NCBI RefSeq assembly: GCF_025024155.1
Contig: NW_026251728.1
Location: 62,001 to 126,000 of the forward strand
Direction: 5' to 3'
From: Gamsiella multidivaricata
Taxonomy: Eukaryota; Mortierellomycota; Mortierellomycetes; Mortierellales; Mortierellaceae
DNA length: 64,000 nt
Part shown: piece after piece, positions 50,145-61,399 of the stretch
How the letters are laid out: each line of letters starts with the position of its first letter
Numbering within the stretch: the first letter of the stretch is position 1
Made by a program: the position numbers and the translations under genes
The notes under the pieces: generated by a model
The model's input: the letters and a program-made list of their open reading frames with translations, nothing else
The model's database searches: none
What the model was told of the DNA's origin: nothing

Positions 50145-51790
50145 TTAAGCAGTCTTCTCGGCAGGAACCTCGGCAGTCGATGCGCCGGCAGGACCAGTCT
50201 TCGTCTTCTTCTCGTCAGCAATGCGGCGAGCCTCGTGGTGGACAGCAGCGATCTGCTCCTTGACCTGGGAGGCAATGCCGGTGACCTTCTGGCCGGGAGC
50301 GGTCTGAAGGGCCTATATGTGACAAGAACAAGGTTTTCATCCCGTTAGACACATGTACTGCAGTAAATGTATTCCCCCCCGCAACCCCATCCCATTATAT
50401 CCTGCAGCTTCTTCCATACCTGGTTGCTGTAATCGATACCCTGTCCAACAGCGGCGTTGACACGGTCCTGGACATGGTACTTGTGGTCGATCTCCGTGGC
50501 CTTCTCAGTGACCCTGTACTTCTCATCCAAAGCAAGAGCCTGAGCCTTGGCAGCCTCGACGTAGGACTGGATCCTGCCGACCAAACCGTACTTGGCATCA
50601 ATCTCGAGACCCTTCTCAATAATCTGGTCCTGGAGCTGGTATCCTGCAGCGAGGATCTCGGCCAAGATAGTGGCCTTGGGCTTGTTCTCCTGGGCAGTGT
50701 CGTTGCCATCAGCAGCATCCTCAAAGTATGGCTTGACCGAGATCTGGCTGTCGACAATCATGGCGTTGGTCAACATGCAGGCAGTCTTGGCAGCGGATTC
50801 TATATAGAGGGGTAATCATTTATAAAAGGAAATGTAGAAGATGAGTACTTTGAGGAACCCTTCATGACATGAAGGTTTTCATTGGTGATGCCAGTGCCAA
50901 TGGGTATGATGGTAGACCATATGCAATTCCATTAGGAGATAACAAGACACAGCCCAAAGATGATAAAACACACAAGAAAAAGAAGGGGTGGAAGGGGGTG
51001 GAAGGGGACATGGGACATGGGGTGTAGGGGATAACGCGCGCGACAACATTGCCTTTTGGGTGTGTGAAAAACAAGATAAAATAAATTGTAATCGTGGTGA
51101 CGCCAATCCTTCCCCAACATTCGCAGAAGCAGCATGGTATCATTCAGTAGCTAAATAACTTACCACGCTCGAAAAGGACAAGGGCAGCCTGGCGATCTCC
51201 CTCCCTACAAAAAAAAAGAACAGGTAAGGATAGAGAACGATCAGTATGTTATTCCGCTCCTGGGGAGGTAAGGGGGCATTCGGATACCTTTCCTCTTTGG
51301 GGTACTCTTCGGTAAGCAAAGTAGCAAAGTGAATCCCATGTGTGATCATTAGGCATTGATGTCGAAGACATGAGTAATTACTTTTGGAGCTCGAACTCGA
51401 CGATTTTGCCGCAGAACAGGAAGAAGTCCTTGACTATAGTAGACAGTAGATGGAATAGAAGTTGGTCAATTCCTTGTTCTCGCATTATCGTTGACATGAA
51501 ATGCTTTTGCCAAGACTTTCTTCGTGTTTCTTACCAGTCTTTTCAGAGGCAGAAGCACTGATGTTGTTGACAATGATGAGGTTGGGGGTAGGGGTGGCAG
51601 GGATCTGTTAACACAGGATAATGGCAAGAAGAAGAAAGCGCGTTGTTTAGGATGGTTATGCTAATGCATGCATGCACTGCATTAATAATGCAACCAAATG
51701 AGCAGCACAGGCTTTGATGGACGCGTTGAGGCCAAGGCCAAGGCCAATGTTGGCTATGTTTGTTACCTTGAAGGTGGTCCAGTTGGTCAT
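50145..51790 (-). CDS. vip1: RRM protein, Vip1-like
   Basis: Six exons (51790-51767, 51604-51535, 51433-51382, 51204-51164, 50799-50420, 50312-50145) give 244 residues. An RNA-recognition motif spans about residues 13-85: PNLIIVNNISASASEKTV (RNP2-like), DFFLFCGKIVEFELQK, then DRQAALVLFERESAAKTA (the RNP1 position, degenerate) and AMIVDSQISVKPYF. After an acidic linker comes a long amphipathic helical region with repeated short motifs EIDAKYGLV, ALDEKYRV and EIDHKYHVQDRVN, about 20 residues apart. This order of a weak RRM plus helical repeats is that of fission yeast Vip1 and fungal relatives, whose function is poorly known. The first exon codes for only 8 residues. Exon 3 was joined directly to 51204 because the candidate exon near 51300 breaks the frame. 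Confidence 0.88.
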
Positions 51791-52360
51791 GTTGGAAGGC
51801 TGTTTTGGTGGTGTAGAGGTGAGTGTGGGAATTGGTGTTTGAAGCTGTTTGAAGCTGAAGCTGTTTTCTGTTGATGGGAATGAGAATGAAGGGAATGAAG
51901 AAAAGGAAAGTTTGATGCCTGGGGAGTATTTATACGGCAGCAGGTCTAAAGGACTGGAAGGACGGAGTATCTACAGATGCATGAAATCGAAATGACATCA
52001 CATGAATATGAATCTCGATACATACAATAGCCATTCCATATGGGGCAGTTCTTCTATTCCCATATGATATTGCTCACTCATCCACTCACTTTACAGCCTC
52101 GCAAAGACAGCGCCGTCATTTCCACCTGCTCTGCTCCAGGGTCCGAAAATAAACTACCGCATCGATCATTGTGGCCGCTTCCTCGACAATGCCCGACTGA
52201 TTACACTCTTCTTCTCCTCTTCATCCTGTGCTTCATATATTCATGTAGTGTCATTCATTGTCGTGAAGGATGACGCTCGTATCGATGGTGTCTTCGCAGC
52301 ACGAGACATTCGCAGCGGACCTTGGACCATACGGAACGTATTCAGCGTAAGGCAAGGCAT

Positions 52361-52394
52361 GGGGGAGGGGGGGGGGGAGGGGGGGGGGAGGGAG
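52361..52394 (+). repeat. G-rich tract with quadruplex potential
   Basis: Thirty-four bases consist of runs of 4-11 G broken only by single A residues. At least four G runs of length 3 or more are adjacent, enough for an intramolecular G-quadruplex on the plus strand. A T run of about 19 follows some 30 nt later. Confidence 0.85.
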
Positions 52395-52497
52395 TGAGGC
52401 AATAGTACTTTCCCCCTTGCCTTTTTTTTTTTTTTTTTTTTGACACCAACATGTCTCTCTTTTGACATGCTTGTTACATGTGCACTACAGAGCGCTC

Positions 52498-52560
52498 TTT
52501 CTCTCTCTTTCTCTCTCTTTCTCTCTCTTTCTCTCTCTCTCCCTCTCCCTCTCTTCCTCT
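52498..52560 (+). repeat. CT microsatellite (CTCTCTCTTT units)
   Basis: Three CTCTCTCTTT units, then a mixed CTCTCC/CTCTTC run. Pure pyrimidine over about 60 nt; polypurine on the other strand. Confidence 0.9.
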
Positions 52561-53415
52561 TTTCCGCCTGCCCTATCTTTATTTGACAGCTCAATGCCAT
52601 ATGTCAACGAACGCGTGCCATATGAGTGGCATGCTCGAAACAGCAGCCCACTTTTTGCTTTTTGTATGTTATACATGCGCGTGCATGGCTCACTCGTGTT
52701 TCGTATAATATGGGCATGCTAAACTATCTTCCTTTCCCAAGAATATATGAAAGCAGGTGAGCACGGGCATTTTGCACGCGTTCATCCGACTGTGCCGCCC
52801 CAAAGGATCGTCCATCTTCTCTTGCTGCCATTGACGCGCGCAAATACACCTCCCATCGATCGACCGCGAACGCATGCATGTCTCTGTTTCGATCTTAGAT
52901 CTGCTGTGAAGGTTTACAAATCCCATGTCTCGATTCAAGTCATTGCCTTGGCCGGTTTGATGGCACATTCATGTAATATTGAACACGTTGACAGTTCAGG
53001 TTTATGAGAACGGAAAACACTACAACACTACAGAGCAAAAAGGCGGGGAGAGGTATATGATCATACGTGCAAGCGTAGTAGAGTTTAGGAGCAACAATAT
53101 AAAACGGACTATTAGGTAGTTTAGGCGAACATGGAAACGACAAAATAAATAACACAAAAAAAGGCTAACAACAAAAAAGCTGTGCAACAGCAACAGAGAG
53201 TAGAGAGGTATTGCAAACATGGGAGAAAAGATACCGAGCTGCCAGGACGAAAACGAACAGCACTGATGAGATGCGTTCAACAGTATCCTGGGAGTGATTG
53301 ACTCCGTCCTGGGGAACAAAACGCGGCATTTCCACCTTGGAGTTTGCTCAACTGCCTTCCTCGTGTTTTCTTTCCACCTCTTGGAGTATCCATTTTCATC
53401 TTCTTATTCTCTCTC

Positions 53416-55973
53416 TTAATCCTGGTAGTTGCGGCTCGAGTTTCCGATCAATCCCTCCTCTTCTTCAGATTGCTGTGCTACAAGGATGAGCGAAATGACA
53501 CGCATGAGATTTTTTAGAGGTCAAAAGGACAGGGAAGGGGCCTCTTGGAAAAGGCTCACTTTTTCATTTTTCATCATTTTTTTTGTCGCTGCCCACTTTG
53601 AACATCGTAATACGTACCTTTGGGCCTGGGAATAGACAGGCACTTGATGCCAAGGTAGGAGCAGAACCTGTCAATGACAAACAAGGCCCATTGGGCATAG
53701 GCAACAGCGACAAAGATAAAGTAGCCCCAGAGGAAGTAATACTCTGTATCGGCCGTGAAGATCGGATCCCAGTCAAGCACCACAGGGGCGTTGGTGATGA
53801 AGGCGCCCACAATTAAGGGGATCAGTTGAACAGTGAAGTATGGGTAGGGCATCTTGGTGACATGGGCCAAGATGATCTTCGTAGCCATGCGACCAAACAC
53901 AACGCCGACGGTCACCGCAAACAGGATAAAGTGTTGATCCGTAAAGATGTATGAGTAGGGCGAAGACAACCAAGCGTAGGCGCTGACAAGGAAGAGCGAG
54001 ATGGGCAACAGCTCAGCGTAGGCTGCGATCACGGACTTGTTCTGTTCCTTGCAAGTCCTGTAGACGGCAATCAAGCATGGTGGAATATGGCCAAAGACCA
54101 GAAGGAAAGTCATGCCGGCAACCATGAGATCCAATAGGATCCAGTCCTTGGGGATGATGCCAAAGTCGCTGCCAAGGATCTCGACAACCTCACTTCTCCA
54201 GAACAGGGGGCCCTTGAATCCAGAGATCATCATGACAACACAGGCGATAATAAGACCCTCGGTGGGTCCATTGACATAGCCCAGGTACAAGACGCCGGTG
54301 TGGTACTCCTCCCAGGTCGAGAGGAAGAAGGGCAGGGTGGTGAGGAGCAAGAGGAAGGCCGAGTACCAGGAGTGGCCCATGGACATGCAGGCAGCCTGGT
54401 TTACGGCTCCGATGCAGCAGTTCAGGGCGTCGCATCCGTGGTCAAAGAGCTCTCCGAGGGGGGAGGACGATCCAGTGCGACGGGCCTGCTTTCCATCCAC
54501 ATTGTCAAAAGTCGAGTACAACCACAAGCCAATCGAACAGCTATCGCAAATACGAAAGAATCGACATTTGCGCATTAGCATATTTCAGCCACTTTCTCTT
54601 TGTGTATCCTGCCACAGCCTTTTTTTTTCTTTTTTTTTCTTATCCAATCCCAGGCCTCCTTCAATCTAGCCCCATTTTCTCAGGCTTTGGCGTCCTCGAT
54701 GCACTGGTGGAATTTGATGCCTGAAGCCTAAAGATAGATCAATGACAGACCCCTCCCTGCACGCACGATCAAAGATTGTATTGGCCTCTTGGCGTAGCAA
54801 AATGCCCTGACAAGCCGTGTCCTGAACGAAAAATATCTTTCCCTGAAAGGGCAAATATAAAGCCGTGCCGCCAAGTCCAAATGCCAAGCTGATTCTGTAT
54901 CCCCTCCATTGTCGTGCTTGTTCTTCCTGACTGGAGCGAGACAAGAAAGAATGCTTCCCCTACAATGCACTATTCCACGAACCCGAGACGGACATCTCCT
55001 TTTCATTTACCTGAAGTAAATCCAGGTGGGTCCAGGGGTATACAGGTCTGGGATATAGTAAATCACCAGCAGCATGTTTGACACCACAAAACCAAAGCCG
55101 ATCAACGTAATCAAATTGGGCCTATGGAGTGAACGAGTAAAAATAAAAAAGCCATTTTTCCTCAGTTAGTTTCATGAACACAAACACAAAAAACATGCTT
55201 CTGCGTATTGGAGAAAAAAAGGCAGCACTGGTAAACAATGCTCATAATTTTTTTTCTGAGTAAAGCGAACCGGGAGCCTTTTAACGGTGCACAAACTGAA
55301 CTCAATTACTGTCTTGACTAGCTTGAACAAACTCGTCTGACAAAAGTCAACTAGTTCGTTCAACCCCCCCAAAAAAATTGCAGAAAAAAATGTCGGCTTT
55401 ATGCTTGCATCCCAAGGGAGTAGTCGCAGTTGGATATCGATTCATTGCTGGTGTTTGTCGTTTGTTTGCTGGTCTCCTGCTCCTGCTCCAATTGCTCAAA
55501 GAAGCCATGATCGAGTGCTATTTTGCCACTACCACCATCAGTTGGTGTGCCTGATCCTGTCGCTTGCTCTCAAGCATATAGCATAGCTCCTTTGATCCTG
55601 TGGTGTCAATCGCCCTGCGGCTACAAATAGAGGAGTTCAATGTACTGAACGACTTTTCTCGGCGAGATGAGATGATTCCCTTGCTTCTCTGTAATGTAAA
55701 CTGATCCTGATGGCACAGCTCCAAAACAAAACAAAAAAATAAAATAAAAATGCGCTGGTCCCTGAGAGGAAGGTGTGAGCCGATCTCTCTCATATTTTTC
55801 ACTTACGCCATCCACATAGGGAAGAGGGTAACGGCCCAGTTCCAATAGTGGCTCAAGATGTACTTGGTCACTGGGGACTTGTCGACACAGCCATACTTGT
55901 AGAGACGCAAGTTGGCAAGACCAGTATCGCTCACATAGTCCGATTCGTGGAGGCGGCTTCCGAACCCAAACAT
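53416..55973 (-). CDS. Choline/ethanolamine phosphotransferase
   Basis: Four exons (55973-55807, 55121-55011, 54540-53618, 53477-53416) give 420 residues (human CEPT1 416). The enzyme moves phosphocholine or phosphoethanolamine from the CDP-alcohol to diacylglycerol, the last Kennedy-pathway step, at the ER/Golgi. The CDP-alcohol phosphotransferase motif is complete: DGKQARRTGSSSPLGELFDH followed by GCDALN, with all Asp, Gly and Arg positions kept. Ten or so hydrophobic segments follow. Introns 1 and 2 are unusually long for this window (685 and 470 nt). The final exon is inferred from a good donor at 53617 and acceptor at 53478 in matching phase, giving an acidic tail QQSEEEEGLIGN; without it the protein would end in YYDVQSGQRQKK at 53574. 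Choline versus ethanolamine preference cannot be told. Confidence 0.93.
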
Positions 55974-58900
55974 TGTTCACTTCTTTGTAACAGTTGTCTA
56001 TGGGGGGATCAAATGGAAGAGATGAAAAAGAAAAGAAGGAGAGGTTTGGGTTGAGAGTGGAGGATGAGGAATGAGATGACGACCACGGGTAAAGAAGAAA
56101 GGAGAAAGAGGAGAGGGGAGAGGGGAGAGTAAGAAAAAGGTACAGGTTCCGATATTATTACATTCTAGTCGTAATGTTCCCCTGATTTTTTTTTTTGTTG
56201 ACGGACTGTCGGTTCCCTTGACCCGCATTTTTGATTTCTTCCCGCTACCGGTGGCTAGTGCTAGAAAACAACATCCCCATGGGGTGAAGGTTGTTGTTGG
56301 CAAGGACGTGTGCAACAACAGCCATTTGTGTGTAATCGCAAATATTGTTCACATTTTCACAAGGAACAACAAAACTCGCTCCACATCTAAAGGATACAAC
56401 ACTGTCCATTTTTGCATCAGGTATCAAAAACAGTGCACAATTGACATTTTCCCGCCTGTTGTGAAGAGTGCCAGTGGGAATTGACCTGAGTCTATGCCAG
56501 TGACATGGTATCATCTCCATCTCCGCAAAAAGAAAAAACGAATTTGCCCTGTTGGTCCTCTGCTCTCACATGGCTGAGCAAGCGAGCGTGCCCTTTTTTA
56601 CCCCAACAAGTTTTCTCCTTCCATGTGGCTAATGCATCGAGCAAAAAAAACCCCTATAGCAAAGCTGCATGTTAGGCAAGGGAATCAACCAGTATGGTAA
56701 CAATCCAAAGTCCATACCCCCCCCTCATCCACGTTTGCCCTTAGTTCCAATTGCTCTTCATTTGAAGGGGACAGATGAATGGAGCCGTAACGAACCATAA
56801 ATAAGAACGACATCGGTCATTAGTATGCAAGAAGCAATTGATCTTTTGTACCGCTTTTGCTCAAGGTGCGCTTCCTGTCCATTGAACCAATCCACATGCC
56901 ACGCTATGCCGTTGGTTATAATCGCACTGTTCACACGCTCTGCCTTGCTTCGCTGGTAAGTGTTCTTACCAGTCCGTAATCTTCCCTTCCACTCGGGGGT
57001 ATTCCAGTCCTCTGCTCGTTTGAGTTGTTTTCATACCGTAGCGCCGTTACACCAATCTACTCTCTCTCCACAAAACCCCAGTCCATCTTGCAATTGCCAG
57101 CCTCCTGCCCACAAGGAAGAATCGCTCACTACTTTAGGAGAGGGATTTCAACTGTAATGCACATCGGAGTAGCAGCCTTCAAAAAGATGTTCGACAGGAC
57201 CCGTTAACTTGTGTAGAAAACGAGATGTGTGTTGTGTTACAATTGAGATCTCATTAGACATATCTTTCCGAACGTCTGTGTCCCTGATCTTTGTGTAATC
57301 GGATTTGTAAGAAAAACTCATGCCATTCCTTAACCTATATGAAATTTTAGTCGCGATCAGGACGCGTTATTAAGAACAAAAAGGTCTGCTGCAGCACCGT
57401 GGTCTATGTGTAAGTATTTTTTTATAGCCCATCCACTCGAACAATAGTTTTATTTCATCAGCTGTACTTCAATACGCTACATGTAAGCTATACACAGGTA
57501 TGATGGACTACATTTAATAGATCAATAACGCCTTGATACGAAGTGCTGTTACCCATGACCTCTTCAATAACAGAAGCTGCCTGCAATGCTACCATGAGGT
57601 CCCCTTACAATCCTCAAAAAGTGATATGCGCTAACTGGTAATGATCGCGTCGAGACCGGATTCAGAGCAGCCAGGAAGGTACATGAAGATGTAGACTCTA
57701 TCTTCCTATGCATGCATGAGTATACATCAGCTCTATACAAGCATACGGAGCAGCACAGGTATTATCTTATTCGGAATGGATGATGCCCTCCTCACTTCCT
57801 TTCATAAATTGCTCAAAGACCAAATCGGACTCATGGACCATTGGATTGCATGCAGTAGCAGCGCTCTGCTGCCAACATTGTATACACGCCTTTATGGCCG
57901 TTAGACCAGAATTAGGGTCAAAATTCAGGGGGCGACATGCAGATGGTCGACCCTGAAAAGGATCATCGATGTGCCTAGGCATCTGCAGTTGCAACCGCAA
58001 TGTTGCAACGACCAATGGCTTTTTGACCGAATGCTCAGGTACAGAAATATGAGACTCCAGTCTTTTACTCTCGCCAGGTAAATTATTATAATGAAACACG
58101 CCAGATAGTTTCGCCCAGGTATGCAAAAATGTAATCGAACTCTGTCCCTGAAAGATTTCGCTTTTGCGTGTGGCGTTGCTAGATAGAAAGCATAGTGTAG
58201 ACTACAGGAAGAGATGGAAGGTGAGCACCCGATCCAGCTCACAAATAAAAACAAAGGAAAGCAGGACAAGCTTGTTGTTCCTTGTGTACATGGCTTCGTC
58301 CTCAAATAACATTGTAGTCAGCATCGTCCGGCGTTGTCTAATGGGGAACATGGCCTCTTGTTGATCAATATGTCATGTTTGTGTAAAATTAGAAGAGATG
58401 AGAGCGGAACTACGTATATCCATTGTGAATTCTTGTAGGAATGACAAAGGGAGGATACTCATGCAGTGCTTCGTCTTGCATAGACAAAGGCCGTAGAGAA
58501 CTCCTTGGCGTGGTTAAATGAACTAAAGTACGCAAACGGTCTAGAACTCTTTTCTTGCCATGCTCATGCTCCGCAAGTGAAGAGGAATTAACTCTATGCC
58601 CTCTTGGTTCATTTGCTGCAAGTTGTGGCGAGGGCAATGGGTGGAGGAGTGCTCTCTGCTCATTTGACGGGCTATACAAATTCGGGCATCATGGGAGCGG
58701 ACGGCCTTGAATAAAGATAAAGAGCTCTTTCAGAAGAGAAGAAACGAGGGGGTTGAACATGTATAGGTACCACGTCGTTGCTGGGACAAGGAAGGTACTC
58801 TCCACGAGGTATCGCCATATAACGTTAACACCGCGCCATGCATGCAACCCGTACTTCATACTGCCTCGATCTCACTCCCGCCTTTTTTTTCTCCTCCTCC

Positions 58901-59090
58901 TCTTCCGCTTTCTTCTCTCTTCAGCTCCATTTTTTTTTTTAAAAAAACTCATTCAGCATCTTCATTCCGTTTCAGATCATTCATCATTTTTGTTTTTCTT
59001 TTCTTTGCTGGTTGTACAGCATATCACACAACACGGGTTTGTCGCACACTTCCTATGGTCAGACAAATTTCATGAACCACCAAACACAAA
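55974..59090. other. Large intergenic region, 3.1 kb
   Basis: No protein-like frame on either strand. Some stretches look spliced (for example a TG|GTAAGTG donor near 56956 and a TATTCCAG acceptor near 57007), but I could not build a product. The last 350 nt are CT-rich with T runs, a leader for the gene at 59091. Non-coding RNA genes could be missed here. Confidence 0.4.
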
Positions 59091-60440
59091 ATGCGCGTAG
59101 CAGTAGACCCTCAATCACCCTCCTTCCCGCTCCTCCTCCTCCTGGCATCAGCCCTCGCTAACCTCGTCCAGGGACATCCCTCAATACCAAGGCCACCACC
59201 CGCACCAGTACCAGAACCGCCTGCCCCATCCCCATCCTCAATACCCTCTTCCCCCTCGAACGCCCTACATCGACCTAATTACCCTCCCAATGTCTCCATC
59301 CTCAACCTCAACCGCCGGGAAGTCCCTCCCTCAGCAGACTCCGCACCCCACTTCGCATCCCTCGCTGAAGCTCTCGCCGCACCTGTTGCACTCGCCCAAT
59401 CCCTTGCCTGGGTCGACTATTACACCCCTATAGGAGGCTTCGTATCCGAAGACACCGCCTCCTCAGGCGACTGTCTCCGGATCTCTCGCCCGTCCTGGGG
59501 AATCATCAATATCACACCCATGACCTCACTTTCGGACAACGCCAAGGACCAGGTCCAACTATATAACGACCTCAATTGTGGAGTCCTCAACCGTGAACCG
59601 GCCTCGCAGACGGGGCTGACGTTGATTTCGTGGTACTTCTTTAACATCCCACAGAGCTTGAGGTGGACGAGGATCTTGCCGTCGTTGCCAGCAACGACTA
59701 CCGTGCCGAAAGAAACAACTACTGCAGCAACAACAACAACTATTACTACTACCATCGCCAACACTACAGCGGCAACGATGACGGCGACACTGACAACTAC
59801 GATGTTGACTACCTCGTCAACTCCGACTACATCCCCAATAACAACGCCTGTGAGCAAACCCCCGACGCCGTCCGGGGATGCGCCCACGCCGATCAGGACC
59901 ACCTTCCCTACCGCCTTGATCCCTCCAAAACCTATGGACGCAACTTCTGGATGGGGAAACTCCTGCAACCCAAACTCGACCTCGACATCCGGTTCCCAAC
60001 CGGACTGCAAGGGCGCGACCCGTAAAGTCAATCAAGTCCTCATCGTCGGAATCACTGTCGCCGTGCTCGTTGTCGGACTCATGGCCGCGGGAGCCTTTTA
60101 TATCTACAGGACCTTCTATACGCCCCCCGAAGACTCCTTCCCAGGATCTTCGGCCTTCATAGGCACCGGTGCAGGCGTGCGATCGAATCCTCGCACGGCT
60201 TACGGGGGAGGAACCGGTGGGGGCAGTGGGCATGATGATGACTACCAATATATCCATGATGAGGATGAGAACTCGCCGCCGAGGTTTATGTTCGATCACC
60301 GACATGATAACATCAACACGAATAAAAACCCGAAGCTGTTCAAGGAGAACGTCAGTGACCCGTCCTCGTCTTCGAATCAACAGCAGACTTCGTTTGGACA
60401 TAGTCCTTCGGATATCAGCTTGATTGAGCGGACGAAATAG
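59091..60440 (+). CDS. Mucin-like single-pass surface protein
   Basis: A single exon of 449 residues. Residues 1-28 form a signal peptide (hydrophobic FPLLLLLASALANLVQG). A Pro-rich segment follows, then a compact ~110-residue domain with two or three Cys (SGDCLRISRPSWGI, YNDLNCGVLN), then a Thr-rich stretch (about residues 205-285) of the kind that is heavily O-mannosylated. A membrane helix (VLIVGITVAVLVVGLMAAGA, near residue 320) and a ~110-residue cytosolic tail complete it. The order of secreted domain, glycosylated stalk, helix and tail resembles fungal cell-wall sensors, but no WSC or other named domain is seen. It is intronless, unlike most neighbours. A wall or surface receptor role is only a suggestion. 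Confidence 0.85.
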   Translation: MRVAVDPQSPSFPLLLLLASALANLVQGHPSIPRPPPAPVPEPPAPSPSSIPSSPSNALHRPNYPPNVSILNLNRREVPPSADSAPHFASLAEALAAPVALAQSLAWVDYYTPIGGFVSEDTASSGDCLRISRPSWGIINITPMTSLSDNAKDQVQLYNDLNCGVLNREPASQTGLTLISWYFFNIPQSLRWTRILPSLPATTTVPKETTTAATTTTITTTIANTTAATMTATLTTTMLTTSSTPTTSPITTPVSKPPTPSGDAPTPIRTTFPTALIPPKPMDATSGWGNSCNPNSTSTSGSQPDCKGATRKVNQVLIVGITVAVLVVGLMAAGAFYIYRTFYTPPEDSFPGSSAFIGTGAGVRSNPRTAYGGGTGGGSGHDDDYQYIHDEDENSPPRFMFDHRHDNINTNKNPKLFKENVSDPSSSSNQQQTSFGHSPSDISLIERTK

Positions 60441-61399
60441 TAGTAATAGTAGTAATAATAAAACCTGTACATGTTCTATCGAGTACGTGATCGAGATAGG
60501 AGAGTGCCCCCATTATTACACAGATCATAAAACGACGACGACTCAGCAACTTTTCGTCCACCGAACAATTTCGTCCGCAATTACTGCAACAGCTTCCAAA
60601 CATGATATCCACACATTTCGTAGACATTTGGTCCGCTTCGTTTCGAGAACGTCCTCCCCAAGGAACCATGCCGTACAATTTTGTATTTTTATTTTATTTT
60701 TAGGTACACCGGCAATAAGGAATTTCACTCGCAATGCCTATCGTTTTATTATTCTTTCAAGTACGATATCAAGCAAGGCGAAGGGGTTGCCCTCCTTTCG
60801 TTTTCTACAACAACCAATTTCCTCCGCAAGTTACGACATATTTGTTTGTTCTGTCGGATATGACGCTCAAGCAAAATGGATTTCGTCTGCCTCGTTTCTT
60901 GTACATCCTCAAGCAGCCATATCACTTTCATTTTTTATAGTACTTTTTTTTTATTTTTTTGATTACTAAAAAAGACCCAGAAAGGGTGGTGTTATGTATC
61001 AATGTGTGATATGTATGGGCAAAGTGAAGGGGTGTGTTTGAATGGTACAGAGTAAAAGCACAAAATCGTATAAAAAGACAACTTTTTTTTAAATAACAAA
61101 GAGGAAGCATCTTTTTTTTTTTGTTCATTGCTAAGCAAGACGGTCAGTAAGCAATTGCTTCTTTCTGCTTGTCAGCAACTTTTTTTTGTTTTTTTTTTTT
61201 TTTTGGGCTCCGTATTTTCTTCAGGCTGTTCAAAAAAAGAAAAGAAAAAAAAAGTGGATCGAACGGTCGTCGTCGTTATTGGTGAAGGGTATCAAAGAAC
61301 GTGGTCAAGGGAAAGAAAATAAAAGAAAGAACAGCACAAACAAAAAAAAAGAAGAAAGAGGAAGAGATCGAAACAAATACCTCATTTCCTTTTTTTTTT
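60441..61399. other. Convergent 3' flanks, A/T runs
   Basis: No gene. A TAGTAGTAATAG-type repeat directly follows the stop of the upstream gene, and several A or T runs of 8-20 nt lie at 60940-61400. Confidence 0.55.

Larger units (their letters stand above)
51791..53415. other. Intergenic, rich in simple sequence
   Basis: Upstream of the Vip1-like gene and downstream of the phosphotransferase gene. No gene recognised. It contains GGCCAA-type triplet repeats near 51731, a G-rich tract, a T run (about 52423-52441) and a CT microsatellite, listed separately. Confidence 0.5.

Noticed and set aside
51300..51346. Extra exon in the Vip1-like gene
   Set aside because: It has usable splice sites, but including it puts the following RRM exon in the wrong frame, whereas direct joining gives the expected RRM sequence.
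59420..60031. Minus-strand frame rich in Val and Ala
   Set aside because: Antisense of the Thr-rich ACN codon repeats of the surface protein gene; the composition is an artefact of the repeat.
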